From contig JAJUGC010000104.1 of NCBI GenBank assembly GCA_029268325.1, positions 1-7,196 on the forward strand: a stretch of 7,196 nt of DNA, given 5' to 3'. Position 1 is the first letter of the stretch. Each line of letters starts with the position of its first letter. Source of the DNA: Gammaproteobacteria bacterium (GTDB taxonomy: Bacteria > Pseudomonadota > Gammaproteobacteria > Pseudomonadales > Oleiphilaceae). The notes below the pieces were generated by a model that was given only the letters and a program-made list of their open reading frames with translations, searched no databases and was not told where the DNA came from. Positions 1 to 5,846 of the stretch are shown here, piece after piece. The translations under genes were made by a program, and so were the position numbers.

Positions 1-173
1 GTAGCCAACACGGCATTTGAGCCGTACACAGCGGCGTTGGGGCCACGGATAACCTCGATGCGTTCTATGTCCTCGAGGGCAAGTGGCAGGTCCGCCCAGA
101 CGACGCCGCCAAAGAATGCGATAGTCAGCACGACGATGATTAGCCCGGCAATGACGACTTCATCAAGGTACAT
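1..173 (-). CDS. 5' end of a chimeric gene: CcoM-like membrane N-terminus joined to a TonB-receptor plug fragment (partial)
   Basis: An open frame of 57 codons reads leftwards from ATG 173-171 and is still open at the window edge. The start is supported by AGGAAG at 186-181, 7 bases away. Residues 1-19 (MYLDEVVIAGLIIVVLTIA) are an acidic N-terminus plus one membrane segment. From memory this resembles CcoM, a tiny single-helix subunit of cbb3 cytochrome oxidase, though I could not check this. From about residue 20 the sequence becomes the heart of a TonB-dependent receptor plug domain: FGGVVWADLPLALEDIERIE followed by VIRGPNAAVYGSNAV. In that family this block normally follows a signal peptide, a TonB box and the first part of the plug, all absent here. 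The frame therefore seems to join the start of one gene to the inside of another, with the seam near a Phe-Gly-Gly that both could share. Such a product could not work as an ordinary outer-membrane receptor. A natural deletion, a decaying gene or an assembly join are all possible. The plug assignment is strong and the CcoM resemblance is moderate. Confidence 0.6.
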   Translation of the reverse strand, partial: MYLDEVVIAGLIIVVLTIAFFGGVVWADLPLALEDIERIEVIRGPNAAVYGSNAVLA

Positions 174-209
174 AGATCTGCTTCCTGTAGGTTAAAGGGA
201 GATAATCTC

Positions 210-218
210 AAGTTACCA
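210..218 (-). promoter_or_regulatory. Extended -10 of the leftward gene at 173
   Basis: Read on the minus strand, 218-210 is TGGTAACTT: a TGn element followed by TAACTT, a weak -10 (3 of 6). It predicts a start near 203 and a ~30-base leader carrying the AGGAAG ribosome site. A poor -10 without a clear -35 is typical of an activator-dependent promoter, and the FNR-like box sits where the -35 would be. Confidence 0.4.
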
Positions 219-236
219 GTTACAGGAAGGGAACCA

Positions 237-250
237 TTGACCCTGATCAA
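237..250 (-). promoter_or_regulatory. FNR/ANR-type box
   Basis: The 14 bases TTGACCCTGATCAA match the FNR/ANR consensus TTGAT-N4-ATCAA at 9 of 10 positions. The centre (243.5) lies about 40 bases upstream of the start point predicted from the -10 at 215-210 on the minus strand, which is the class II activator position. The site would place the downstream leftward frame under oxygen control. This fits its CcoM-like N-terminus, since cbb3 oxidase genes are commonly FNR/ANR regulated. Binding is inferred from the motif only. Confidence 0.6.
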
Positions 251-308
251 TATAAGGTTAATTTGGCCGGGCACAGAGACGTGCTCGGATGCTTTATGGG
301 CTGGGTTC

Positions 309-797
309 CTAATTCTTGCGTAGAGGGACCACCACGACCTTGCTCTCCGAATACCGGTCTTGCCAGGTGAGCCGATCCCTGTCCCAAAGCATCCAGAAGT
401 AGCCCAGCCCCAGGCAAAGCCAAGAGAGGATGGCAATCATGAAGCGCAGCAGGCACTGTGTCCAGGTAATGGAGGTGCCATCGGCGTTTTGGATCCGTAT
501 ACGCCAAACTTGCATGCCCAACGTCTGGCCGATGCGTTGCCAAAAGTAGGCAAAGAAGAAAAACACGCTGAGGAATAGCACGGTCTTATAGAACGGATCC
601 CGTTCCATACCGCCGGAGTCCAGGTGGGTTTTGAGTTCTTCGGTTCCCATAATGCCTGCCGCCGCCGCCAAATAGAGGGCGGTGACTACAAATAAAAGGG
701 CAATGACCAGCAGGCTGTCGTAAAGGATGGCAGCAAACCGCCGCCACAGCGGAGCAATGGGAAGTGTATTGGGATCTTCCGGAAAGCGACGAATCAT
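309..797 (-). CDS. RDD-family integral membrane protein
   Basis: A complete protein of 162 residues. Family features visible are the N-terminal PLWRRFAAILYDSLL (residues 16-30, with the Arg pair and Asp27 of the RDD signature), GQTLGM at 90-95 just before a VWRIRI strand, and the C-terminal WDRDRLTWQDRYSESKVV (138-155), where RDD proteins carry their conserved Asp and end in a short basic tail. Three hydrophobic segments are seen: about 21-50, 69-88 and 116-138. They indicate an inner-membrane protein with a cytoplasmic N-terminus. The RDD domain has no single agreed function; some members have been linked to cation/proton exchange, and I assign none here. The start at 797 is preceded by AAGGAGA (815-809) at a longish 11 bases. 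It is transcribed away from alaS and lies 135 bases upstream of the chimeric frame on the same strand. No convincing terminator follows it. Confidence 0.88.
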   Translation of the reverse strand: MIRRFPEDPNTLPIAPLWRRFAAILYDSLLVIALLFVVTALYLAAAAGIMGTEELKTHLDSGGMERDPFYKTVLFLSVFFFFAYFWQRIGQTLGMQVWRIRIQNADGTSITWTQCLLRFMIAILSWLCLGLGYFWMLWDRDRLTWQDRYSESKVVVVPLRKN

Positions 798-830
798 GGG
801 GATGCAGGTCTCCTTCTAAAGTGGCGCTAC

Positions 831-839
831 TATATATCA
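831..839 (-). promoter_or_regulatory. Extended -10 promoter for the RDD gene
   Basis: On the minus strand 839-831 reads TGATATATA, a TGn plus TATATA extended -10, placing the start near 824 and a leader of about 27 bases that includes the AAGGAGA ribosome site. A TTGAGC at 863-858 looks like a -35 but is 21 bases from the -10, too far for a standard promoter. The sequence AGCTGTGAT occurs twice on this strand (860-852 and 844-836), the second copy overlapping the -10, so an operator is possible but unproven. Confidence 0.4.
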
Positions 840-1061
840 CAGCTTGGCCAGATCACAGCTCAAGCATATCCGGGCCTAAGTTGCTGCCATCTACTTGAGG
901 GGCCAAAATTCTGCTGCCCAGTTCACCATCGCGTTACTAGCTGACGAAAATGACCACCATTTGTTCGGCCACTAACGGTTTTTCCTTATGCCGTCACGCT
1001 CCATTGTTGATGAATTGCCCAGAATTCTTGGTTCCATACGATTCTTGCGCCAAGCTAATTG

Positions 1062-1070
1062 TGATAGAGT
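1062..1070 (+). promoter_or_regulatory. Candidate alaS promoter (extended -10)
   Basis: The bases TGATAGAGT combine a TGn element with TAGAGT (4 of 6 matches to TATAAT), giving a start near 1077 and a leader of about 50 bases before alaS. The -35 region (TTCTTG at 1042-1047, 17 bases away) is poor. This is the best candidate in the gap but it is weak. Confidence 0.35.
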
Positions 1071-1127
1071 ACCTACCTCTTTTTCCATTCCCAACCGAAG
1101 TAACGATTGCGTACGGTAGACGTTGCC

Positions 1128-3755
1128 ATGAAGAGCGCTGATATTCGCGAAGCATTCCTGCGATTTTTTGAAGAAAAGGGTCATACGCGGGTGGCCTCCA
1201 GTTCCCTGATTCCCGGCGACGATCCCACTTTGCTGTTTACCAATGCGGGCATGAACCAGTTCAAGGATTGTTTCCTGGGGCTGGAAAAGCGTGCCTATAC
1301 CCGGGCTACGACCGCCCAGAAGTGTGTCCGCGCAGGTGGTAAGCATAACGACCTGGAGAACGTCGGCTACACCGCTCGCCACCATACGTTCTTCGAGATG
1401 TTGGGGAACTTCAGTTTCGGTGATTACTTCAAGCGGGATGCGATCCACTTCGCCTGGGAGTTCTTGACTTCGCCCCAATGGCTGGGAATTGATTCAAGCA
1501 AGCTCTGGATCACTGTCTACCACACCGATGATGAGGCCTATACCATCTGGAATGAAGAGGTGGGCGTACCCGCGGAGCGGATTATCCGTATCGGTGACAA
1601 CAAGGGTGCCCCCTATGCCTCTGACAACTTCTGGGCGATGGGTGACACAGGCCCTTGTGGGCCTTGTACTGAAATCTTCTACGACCATGGCCCCGATGTG
1701 GCCGGTGGCCCTCCCGGATCGCCGGATGAGGACGGAGACCGCTACATCGAGATCTGGAACAACGTATTCATGCAGTTCAACCGCACGGCCGACGGACAAC
1801 TGCATCCCCTGCCAGCCCCCTCGGTGGACACAGGTATGGGTCTGGAGCGTATTTCTGCAGTGATGCAGGGCGTGCACTCCAACTACGAAATTGATCTTTT
1901 CCAGAGCCTGCTGAACTCTGCTGCCGAAGTCATTGGCTGCAAAAATGAAGGCCAGCCGTCCCTGAACGTGGTGGCTGACCATATCCGCTCCTGCGCATTT
2001 CTGATTGCCGATGGGGTCATGCCCTCCAACGAAGGCCGGGGTTATGTGCTGCGTCGCATCATTCGCCGCGCTTGCCGGCATGGCAATAAGCTTGGTGCCA
2101 ATGGGGCGTTTTTCTGGAAGCTGGTGGATGCCCTGGTACAAGAGATGGGGCATGCCTATCCGGAGCTGAAGGAAAAGCAGGCCCATGTGGAGAAAGTTCT
2201 GCGTCAGGAAGAAGAGCAGTTTGCCAAGACCCTGGAGCAGGGCCTGAAAATCCTCGAGCAGGATCTGGCCGGACTGCAGGGCACTGTGATTCCTGGTAAA
2301 ACCGTCTTTACCCTGTACGACACCTATGGCTTCCCGGTAGACCTGACCAACGATATTGCCCGGGAGCGGGGCCTGACCCTGGACTATGAAGGCTACGAGG
2401 CCGAAATGGAGGCTCAGCGCGAGCGGGCACGGGCGTCCAGCAAGTTTGGCATCGATTACAACAGCCTGATCAAGGTGGATGGCAAGACCGACTTTACGGG
2501 CTATGAACATCTTGTGGAGCATTCCACGGTGACCGCTCTCTTCGTGGAAGGGCGCCCGGTGGATGCAGTCACCGCGGGTACCGAAGCCACGGTGGTTCTG
2601 GATCGCACCTCCTTCTATGGCGAGTCCGGTGGCCAGGTGGGCGATTCCGGCGTCATCGACTGGGATGGTGGCAGCTTCGAAGTGAAGGACACCCTGAAAG
2701 AGGGGGAAAACCATCTGCATGTGGGGCGTGTCCAGACTGGCAGCCTGAAAATTGGGCAAAAGGTGAGTGCCCGGGTGGATGAAGCCAAGCGTATGGCGAC
2801 GGCCCTGAACCACTCGGCAACCCACTTGCTTCACGCAGCCCTGCGCAAGGTGTTGGGCCCGCACGTAACCCAGAAAGGCTCCTTGGTGGAGCCGGAGCGC
2901 CTGCGCTTTGACTTCTCTCACGGCGAGGCGGTTTCGCCCGAGCAACTCAAGGAAATCGAACGCCTTGTAAATGACCACATCCGGGCCAACGAGGCGGTTG
3001 AAGTTCTTGAAACGGATATGGAGACGGCCCGGGCGAAAGGCGCCATGGCCCTGTTTGGTGAGAAGTATGGCGATCGCGTACGGGTTCTGACCATGGGGCG
3101 TGACGCCTTCTCGGTAGAGCTCTGTGGCGGTACCCACGTCTCCCGCACCGGAGATATTGGCTATTTCATCATTACTGCAGAAATGGGAGTTGCTGCGGGG
3201 GTTCGCCGGATTGAGGCGGTCACCGGTGGTAACGCTGCCCGTTATCTGGATGCGGGCGAACAGGCCCTGCGTCAAGTTGCCGGGCTGGTGAAGGCCGGGC
3301 GTGATCAGGTGGTTGATAAGGTGAAGGCTCTAATTGAGCGCAACCGCCAACTGGAGCGCGAAATCGATCAGCTGAAAGCCAAGCTGGCAAGCTCGGCTGG
3401 TTCTGACTTGGCAGCAAGTGCAGTGGATGTGCAAGGTGTCAAGGTAGTGGCAGCACGGCTGGAAGGGGTGGACCGTAAGTCCTTGATGGATATGGTCGAC
3501 CAGTTGAAGAATAAACTGGGCACCGCCGTAGTCTTGCTGGCTGCCCAGGAAGAAGATAAAGTCAGCGTCGTCGCTGGAATAACCAAGAATCTGACCGATC
3601 GCCTCAAAGCCGGGGAGCTGGTGAAGTCCGTATCGGAAATGGTGGGTGGTAAAGGCGGCGGACGTCCTGACATGGCGCAGGGAGGTGGCTCCGATGCCGC
3701 CAAGTTGCCTGTGGCACTTGAGTCGGTGAAGGGTTGGGTGGAAGCCCGGCTCTGA
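1128..3755 (+). CDS. alaS: Alanyl-tRNA synthetase
   Basis: Charges tRNA-Ala with alanine in the cytoplasm and hydrolyses mischarged Ser- and Gly-tRNA-Ala. At 875 residues it matches the usual ~875. The N-terminal class II catalytic domain shows LLFTNAGMNQFKD (35-47), the motif 2 block RHHTFFEMLGNFSFGDYFK (84-102) and motif 3 VDTGMGLER (233-241), whose Asp234 corresponds to the alanine-contacting Asp235 of E. coli. The editing domain has both halves of the zinc site: His562/His566 (HSATH) and Cys666/His670 (CGGTH). A charged heptad stretch near 735-755 (RQLEREIDQLKAKL) precedes the C-terminal DHHA1/C-Ala domain, with its Gly-rich GGKGGGRPDMAQGGG at about 838-852. The frame opens 7 codons earlier at a TTG, but ATG 1128 gives MKSADIREAFLRFFEE, as in Pseudomonas AlaS. 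Only a weak GGTAG (1115-1119) serves as ribosome site. lysC follows 212 bases downstream. No frameshift or missing catalytic residue. Confidence 0.98.
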   Translation: MKSADIREAFLRFFEEKGHTRVASSSLIPGDDPTLLFTNAGMNQFKDCFLGLEKRAYTRATTAQKCVRAGGKHNDLENVGYTARHHTFFEMLGNFSFGDYFKRDAIHFAWEFLTSPQWLGIDSSKLWITVYHTDDEAYTIWNEEVGVPAERIIRIGDNKGAPYASDNFWAMGDTGPCGPCTEIFYDHGPDVAGGPPGSPDEDGDRYIEIWNNVFMQFNRTADGQLHPLPAPSVDTGMGLERISAVMQGVHSNYEIDLFQSLLNSAAEVIGCKNEGQPSLNVVADHIRSCAFLIADGVMPSNEGRGYVLRRIIRRACRHGNKLGANGAFFWKLVDALVQEMGHAYPELKEKQAHVEKVLRQEEEQFAKTLEQGLKILEQDLAGLQGTVIPGKTVFTLYDTYGFPVDLTNDIARERGLTLDYEGYEAEMEAQRERARASSKFGIDYNSLIKVDGKTDFTGYEHLVEHSTVTALFVEGRPVDAVTAGTEATVVLDRTSFYGESGGQVGDSGVIDWDGGSFEVKDTLKEGENHLHVGRVQTGSLKIGQKVSARVDEAKRMATALNHSATHLLHAALRKVLGPHVTQKGSLVEPERLRFDFSHGEAVSPEQLKEIERLVNDHIRANEAVEVLETDMETARAKGAMALFGEKYGDRVRVLTMGRDAFSVELCGGTHVSRTGDIGYFIITAEMGVAAGVRRIEAVTGGNAARYLDAGEQALRQVAGLVKAGRDQVVDKVKALIERNRQLEREIDQLKAKLASSAGSDLAASAVDVQGVKVVAARLEGVDRKSLMDMVDQLKNKLGTAVVLLAAQEEDKVSVVAGITKNLTDRLKAGELVKSVSEMVGGKGGGRPDMAQGGGSDAAKLPVALESVKGWVEARL

Positions 3756-3785
3756 TCCCAGGTTCAAAAGCGCACTTCTTGTTTG

Positions 3786-3906
3786 AGCAATGCCTCACAA
3801 CGGTCTCGGATGATTTACGGATCAGGTGACACCGGTAGGTGCTTACATGGGTTTTCTGTAGTGCCTGAGCGTGGCCCTGATGGGACCTACCAGTTGTGAG
3901 GCTGCT
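3786..3906 (+). ncRNA. Candidate structured RNA / long inverted repeat in the lysC leader
   Basis: The alaS-lysC spacer holds nested inverted repeats. The outer arm GCCTCACAAC (3792-3801) pairs perfectly with GTTGTGAGGC (3893-3902), extended past a two-base bulge by AGCA (3786-3789) with TGCT (3903-3906). Inside it, GGTAGGT (3834-3840) pairs with ACCTACC (3885-3891), one base from the outer stem on the 3' side. Smaller hairpins fit in the loops: TGAT/ATCA at 3811-3814/3821-3824, GC-TTACA/TGTAG-GC around 3841-3864 and CCC/GGG at 3875-3877/3882-3884. The result is a branched fold just upstream of lysC. I do not recognise it as the lysine riboswitch. It may be a cis-acting leader, a processing site or a small palindromic repeat element. 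The pairing is seen by eye and the function is unknown. Confidence 0.4.
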
Positions 3907-3915
3907 GCCATGCTG

Positions 3916-3932
3916 CCCGAGGCACCCTCGGG
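3916..3932 (+). promoter_or_regulatory. GC-rich hairpin upstream of lysC
   Basis: CCCGAGG (3916-3922) and CCTCGGG (3926-3932) form a perfect 7-bp stem with a CAC loop, 35 bases before the lysC start. No T-run follows, so it is not a standard intrinsic terminator. It may protect the 5' end of lysC mRNA or form part of the structured leader just upstream. Confidence 0.5.
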
Positions 3933-3967
3933 AGGTTAAAACGCTATAGGGTCGAGTGAGTTAAACA

Positions 3968-5203
3968 ATGGCGCTATTGGTACAGAAGTTTGGTGGTACC
4001 TCTGTTGGCACAATCGAGCGGATTGAGGCTGTTGCAGAGAAAGTTAAAGGCTTTCGGGAGCAGGGCCACGATCTTGTGATCGTCGTCTCTGCAATGAGCG
4101 GCGAAACCAATCGCTTGATTGCTCTGGCCAAGGAGATCATGGATGAGCCGACGCCTCGGGAGCTGGATGTGTTGGTCTCTACCGGCGAGCAGGTGACCAT
4201 TGCCCTGTTGGCAATGGCGCTCCAGAAGCGGGGTGTGCCGGCACGTTCTTACACAGGGCACCAGGTTCGGATTCTGACCGACCAATCCTACAACAAGGCG
4301 CGGATTCTGCAGATCGACGAGCAGCGGATCCGGAGCGACCTGGACCAGGGGCGGGTAGTGATCGTCGCTGGCTTTCAGGGGGTTGATGAGGATGGCAATA
4401 TCACCACCCTCGGGCGGGGTGGCTCGGATACAACCGGGGTTGCACTGGCAGCGGCCTTGAAGGCTGATGAGTGCCAGATCTATACGGATGTGGATGGTGT
4501 TTATACAACAGATCCGCGAGTGGTCGATACGGCCCGTCGTCTTGAGAAAATCACTTTCGAAGAGATGCTGGAAATGGCCAGTCTGGGCTCCAAGGTGCTC
4601 CAGATCCGCGCGGTCGAGTTTGCTGGAAAGTACAATGTTCCCTTGCGCGTGCTGCACAGTTTTAAAGAAGGCTCGGGCACGCTGATTACTGTTGAGGATG
4701 ATGGCTCTATGGAACAACCCGTTGTTTCAGGTATTGCGTTCAGTCGTGACGAAGCCAAGTTGACGATTCTGGGGGTGCCCGATGTGCCGGGCGTGGCGAC
4801 GCGGATTTTGAAGCCGATCAGTGATGCCAACATCGAAGTCGACATCATTGTGCAAAACGTGGGCGCGGATAACAAAACCGACTTTACCTTTACGGTAGGG
4901 CGGGGGGATTATAAGCGTGCCCTCGAAATCCTGCAGAATCTGAAAGACGAACTCAACGCGCGGGAAGTGCGTGGCGACAGCAAGATTGCCAAGGTCTCCA
5001 TTGTCGGTGTGGGTATGCGTTCCCATGCCGGTGTGGCGACCAAGATGTTAGATGCCCTGTCCCAAGAGGGCATTAACATCCTGATGATTTCCACGTCAGA
5101 GATCAAAATCTCGGTCGTGATCGACGAGAAGTACTTGGAGCTGGCCGTTCGTGCCCTGCATTCGGCTTTTGAGCTGGATGCGGATAAATCCAAGGAAGAA
5201 TGA
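3968..5203 (+). CDS. lysC: Aspartate kinase, monofunctional, feedback-regulated type
   Basis: Phosphorylates aspartate to 4-phospho-aspartate, the first step towards lysine, threonine, methionine and diaminopimelate. At 411 residues it has the normal length for this class. The kinase domain shows KFGGTSVG (7-14), SAMSGETNRL (41-50), STGEQV (71-76), GRGGSDTTG (149-157) and TDVDGVYTTDPR (173-184). Two ACT domains follow: about 265-335 (LTILGVPDVPGVATRI) and 342-408 (VSIVGVGMRSHAGVATKM, then TSEIKISVVI). Known homologues from Pseudomonas, Bacillus and Corynebacterium bind lysine and/or threonine at the ACT interface, so feedback inhibition is expected. The start gives the standard MALLVQKFGGTSVG. 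The ribosome site is weak (GAGTGAG, 3954-3960), and the leader holds inverted repeats. An internal Met248 with GAGG upstream may start a separate beta subunit. There is no fused homoserine dehydrogenase or decarboxylase domain. Confidence 0.97.
   Translation: MALLVQKFGGTSVGTIERIEAVAEKVKGFREQGHDLVIVVSAMSGETNRLIALAKEIMDEPTPRELDVLVSTGEQVTIALLAMALQKRGVPARSYTGHQVRILTDQSYNKARILQIDEQRIRSDLDQGRVVIVAGFQGVDEDGNITTLGRGGSDTTGVALAAALKADECQIYTDVDGVYTTDPRVVDTARRLEKITFEEMLEMASLGSKVLQIRAVEFAGKYNVPLRVLHSFKEGSGTLITVEDDGSMEQPVVSGIAFSRDEAKLTILGVPDVPGVATRILKPISDANIEVDIIVQNVGADNKTDFTFTVGRGDYKRALEILQNLKDELNAREVRGDSKIAKVSIVGVGMRSHAGVATKMLDALSQEGINILMISTSEIKISVVIDEKYLELAVRALHSAFELDADKSKEE
4709..5203 (+). other. Possible internal translation start: LysC beta subunit
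   Basis: ATG 4709 is codon 248 of lysC, preceded by GAGG (4694-4697) 11 bases upstream. Translation from here would give a 164-residue protein beginning MEQPVVSGIAFSRDEAKLT, that is, the two ACT domains alone. In B. subtilis and C. glutamicum the same kind of in-frame start produces the beta chain of an alpha2-beta2 enzyme. The internal Met is at the equivalent place. Use here is inferred, and the SD spacing is longer than ideal. Confidence 0.45.
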
Positions 5204-5492
5204 CGGATAAGGCGCCGAACTTCAGAATAGAGCTGAAATCCGGTGCAGGCTTTCGGCTCACCCCTGTGGTGACCCAAAGGGCAGGAACTCAATGTTCAGT
5301 GTATTTGGCGACGATTCGTGGTGGGGTCGTCCCAAGGTCGCTGAATGTTGGCTGTGTTCCTCTGCGGATCTAAGGGAAGGAGATGCATTTCCAGCTTCTC
5401 ACGGCATTTTGTGGGTGCACTGGAGGAAAGAAGTCCCAAGGGTTGCGGCAAACTTGTTGTGGTTCCGGGCTTCTTTCACTTGGAAGGATACA

Positions 5493-5498
5493 TATAAA
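5493..5498 (+). promoter_or_regulatory. Candidate csrA promoter -10
   Basis: TATAAA matches the -10 consensus at 5 of 6 positions. The -35 is poor (TTCTTT at 5471-5476, 16 bases away). A start near 5505 would give a ~75-base leader containing four GGA triplets. csrA genes commonly have several promoters, so this may not be the only one. Confidence 0.4.
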
Positions 5499-5567
5499 AC
5501 GATAAGGCGAGGGATACCTGTTAGGGAACGCTCGCTCGACATCTCTGGAAAAATAGTCGTATATCAA

Positions 5568-5572
5568 AGGAG
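5568..5572 (+). promoter_or_regulatory. csrA ribosome binding site and likely CsrA target
   Basis: AGGAG lies 7 bases before ATG 5580, inside AAAGGAGAAG. This is the strongest ribosome site in the window and it fixes the csrA start against the longer in-frame option. Its GGA (5569-5571) is also the core of a CsrA binding site, consistent with the autoregulation known for E. coli csrA. Confidence 0.75.
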
Positions 5573-5579
5573 AAGCAGA

Positions 5580-5786
5580 ATGCTCATTTTAACACGTAGA
5601 GTGGGTGAAACCCTGATGGTTGGTGATGAAGTCACCGTGACAGTCCTTGGGGTCAAAGGCAACCAGGTTCGTATCGGTGTGAATGCGCCGAAAGAGGTTG
5701 CGGTTCACCGTGAAGAAATCTACCAGCGTATCCAGCGTGAGAAGTCTGAAAAGGGCGAGCACGCAGAAGAAGAGTCTGCATCTTAA
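5580..5786 (+). CDS. csrA: Carbon storage regulator CsrA/RsmA
   Basis: A small RNA-binding dimer that binds GGA-containing mRNA leaders and controls translation or stability of genes for central carbon flow, biofilm, motility and secretion. The 68 residues start MLILTRRVGETLMVGDEVTV, which is almost the family consensus. Next come the strands TVLGVKGNQVRIGVNAPKEV (21-40) and AVHREEIYQRIQREK (41-55). The RNA-contacting residues known from the family are present: Leu4 and Arg6 in strand 1, and the VAVHREEI segment, with Arg44, in strand 5. The short acidic tail EKGEHAEEESAS is variable in the family. Its place between lysC and tRNA-Ser is the conserved gammaproteobacterial arrangement as I remember it for Pseudomonas rsmA. 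Four GGA triplets in the leader suggest autoregulation. No terminator is seen before the tRNA promoter. Confidence 0.97.
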   Translation: MLILTRRVGETLMVGDEVTVTVLGVKGNQVRIGVNAPKEVAVHREEIYQRIQREKSEKGEHAEEESAS

Positions 5787-5804
5787 CTTTTCTTAAATTT
5801 CCCC

Positions 5805-5832
5805 TAGTCTTTTCAGAAGATTGTGGTATTAT
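5805..5832 (+). promoter_or_regulatory. Promoter of the tRNA-Ser/Arg cluster
   Basis: TATTAT (5827-5832) is a good -10, preceded by TGG to give an extended -10, with TAGTCT (5805-5810) as a weak -35 at 16 bases. The next bases, ACGCCGCGTC, are GC-rich. A GC-rich discriminator is the hallmark of stable-RNA promoters under ppGpp control. The start should fall near 5840, a few bases before tRNA-Ser. Confidence 0.7.
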
Positions 5833-5846
5833 ACGCCGCGTCTTGG

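Larger units (their letters stand above)
798..1127. other. Divergent intergenic region between the RDD gene and alaS
   Basis: This is a 330-base gap between genes pointing away from each other, so it must carry both promoters. The RDD side has the extended -10 at 839-831. The alaS side has a candidate extended -10 at 1062-1070. Between about 865 and 1040 I see no gene, tRNA, strong hairpin or recognisable riboswitch. The short open frames here have no family features and poor start contexts. Confidence 0.6.
5204..5579 (+). other. lysC-csrA intergenic region and csrA leader
   Basis: This is a 376-base gap. Its last ~75 bases are the probable csrA leader downstream of the TATAAA at 5493-5498. 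The csrA frame stays open upstream to ATG 5292, which has AGGA 5 bases before it, but the encoded stretch is Trp- and Arg-rich, matches nothing I know, and CsrA proteins do not carry such an extension. A weak hairpin (TCACC/GGTGA) lies near 5258-5274 without a T-run, so no clear lysC terminator is seen and read-through into csrA is possible. Confidence 0.5.

Noticed and set aside
269..286. Small inverted repeat (GGGCAC/GTGCTC) downstream of the RDD gene as its terminator
   Set aside because: The stem is only 6 bp with a G-T pair, and no T-run follows on the minus strand.
1494..3275. A 593-codon open frame on the minus strand opposite alaS
   Set aside because: It lies wholly inside alaS, which is intact with every expected motif. 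The antisense translation shows no recognisable domain and arises from codon bias on the coding strand.
3916..3932. Intrinsic terminator after alaS
   Set aside because: The stem is strong, but the bases after it are AGGTTAAAACG, with no T-run.
3756..3967. Lysine riboswitch (L box) in front of lysC
   Set aside because: A structured leader before lysC invites this call, but I do not find the conserved core such as GCCGAAG in the right order, and the helices seen do not match the five-arm L-box layout.
5383..5505. Short open frame of about 40 codons starting at ATG 5383 in the csrA upstream region
   Set aside because: Its GGAAGGAG directly abuts the ATG with no spacing, and the product has no protein-like features.
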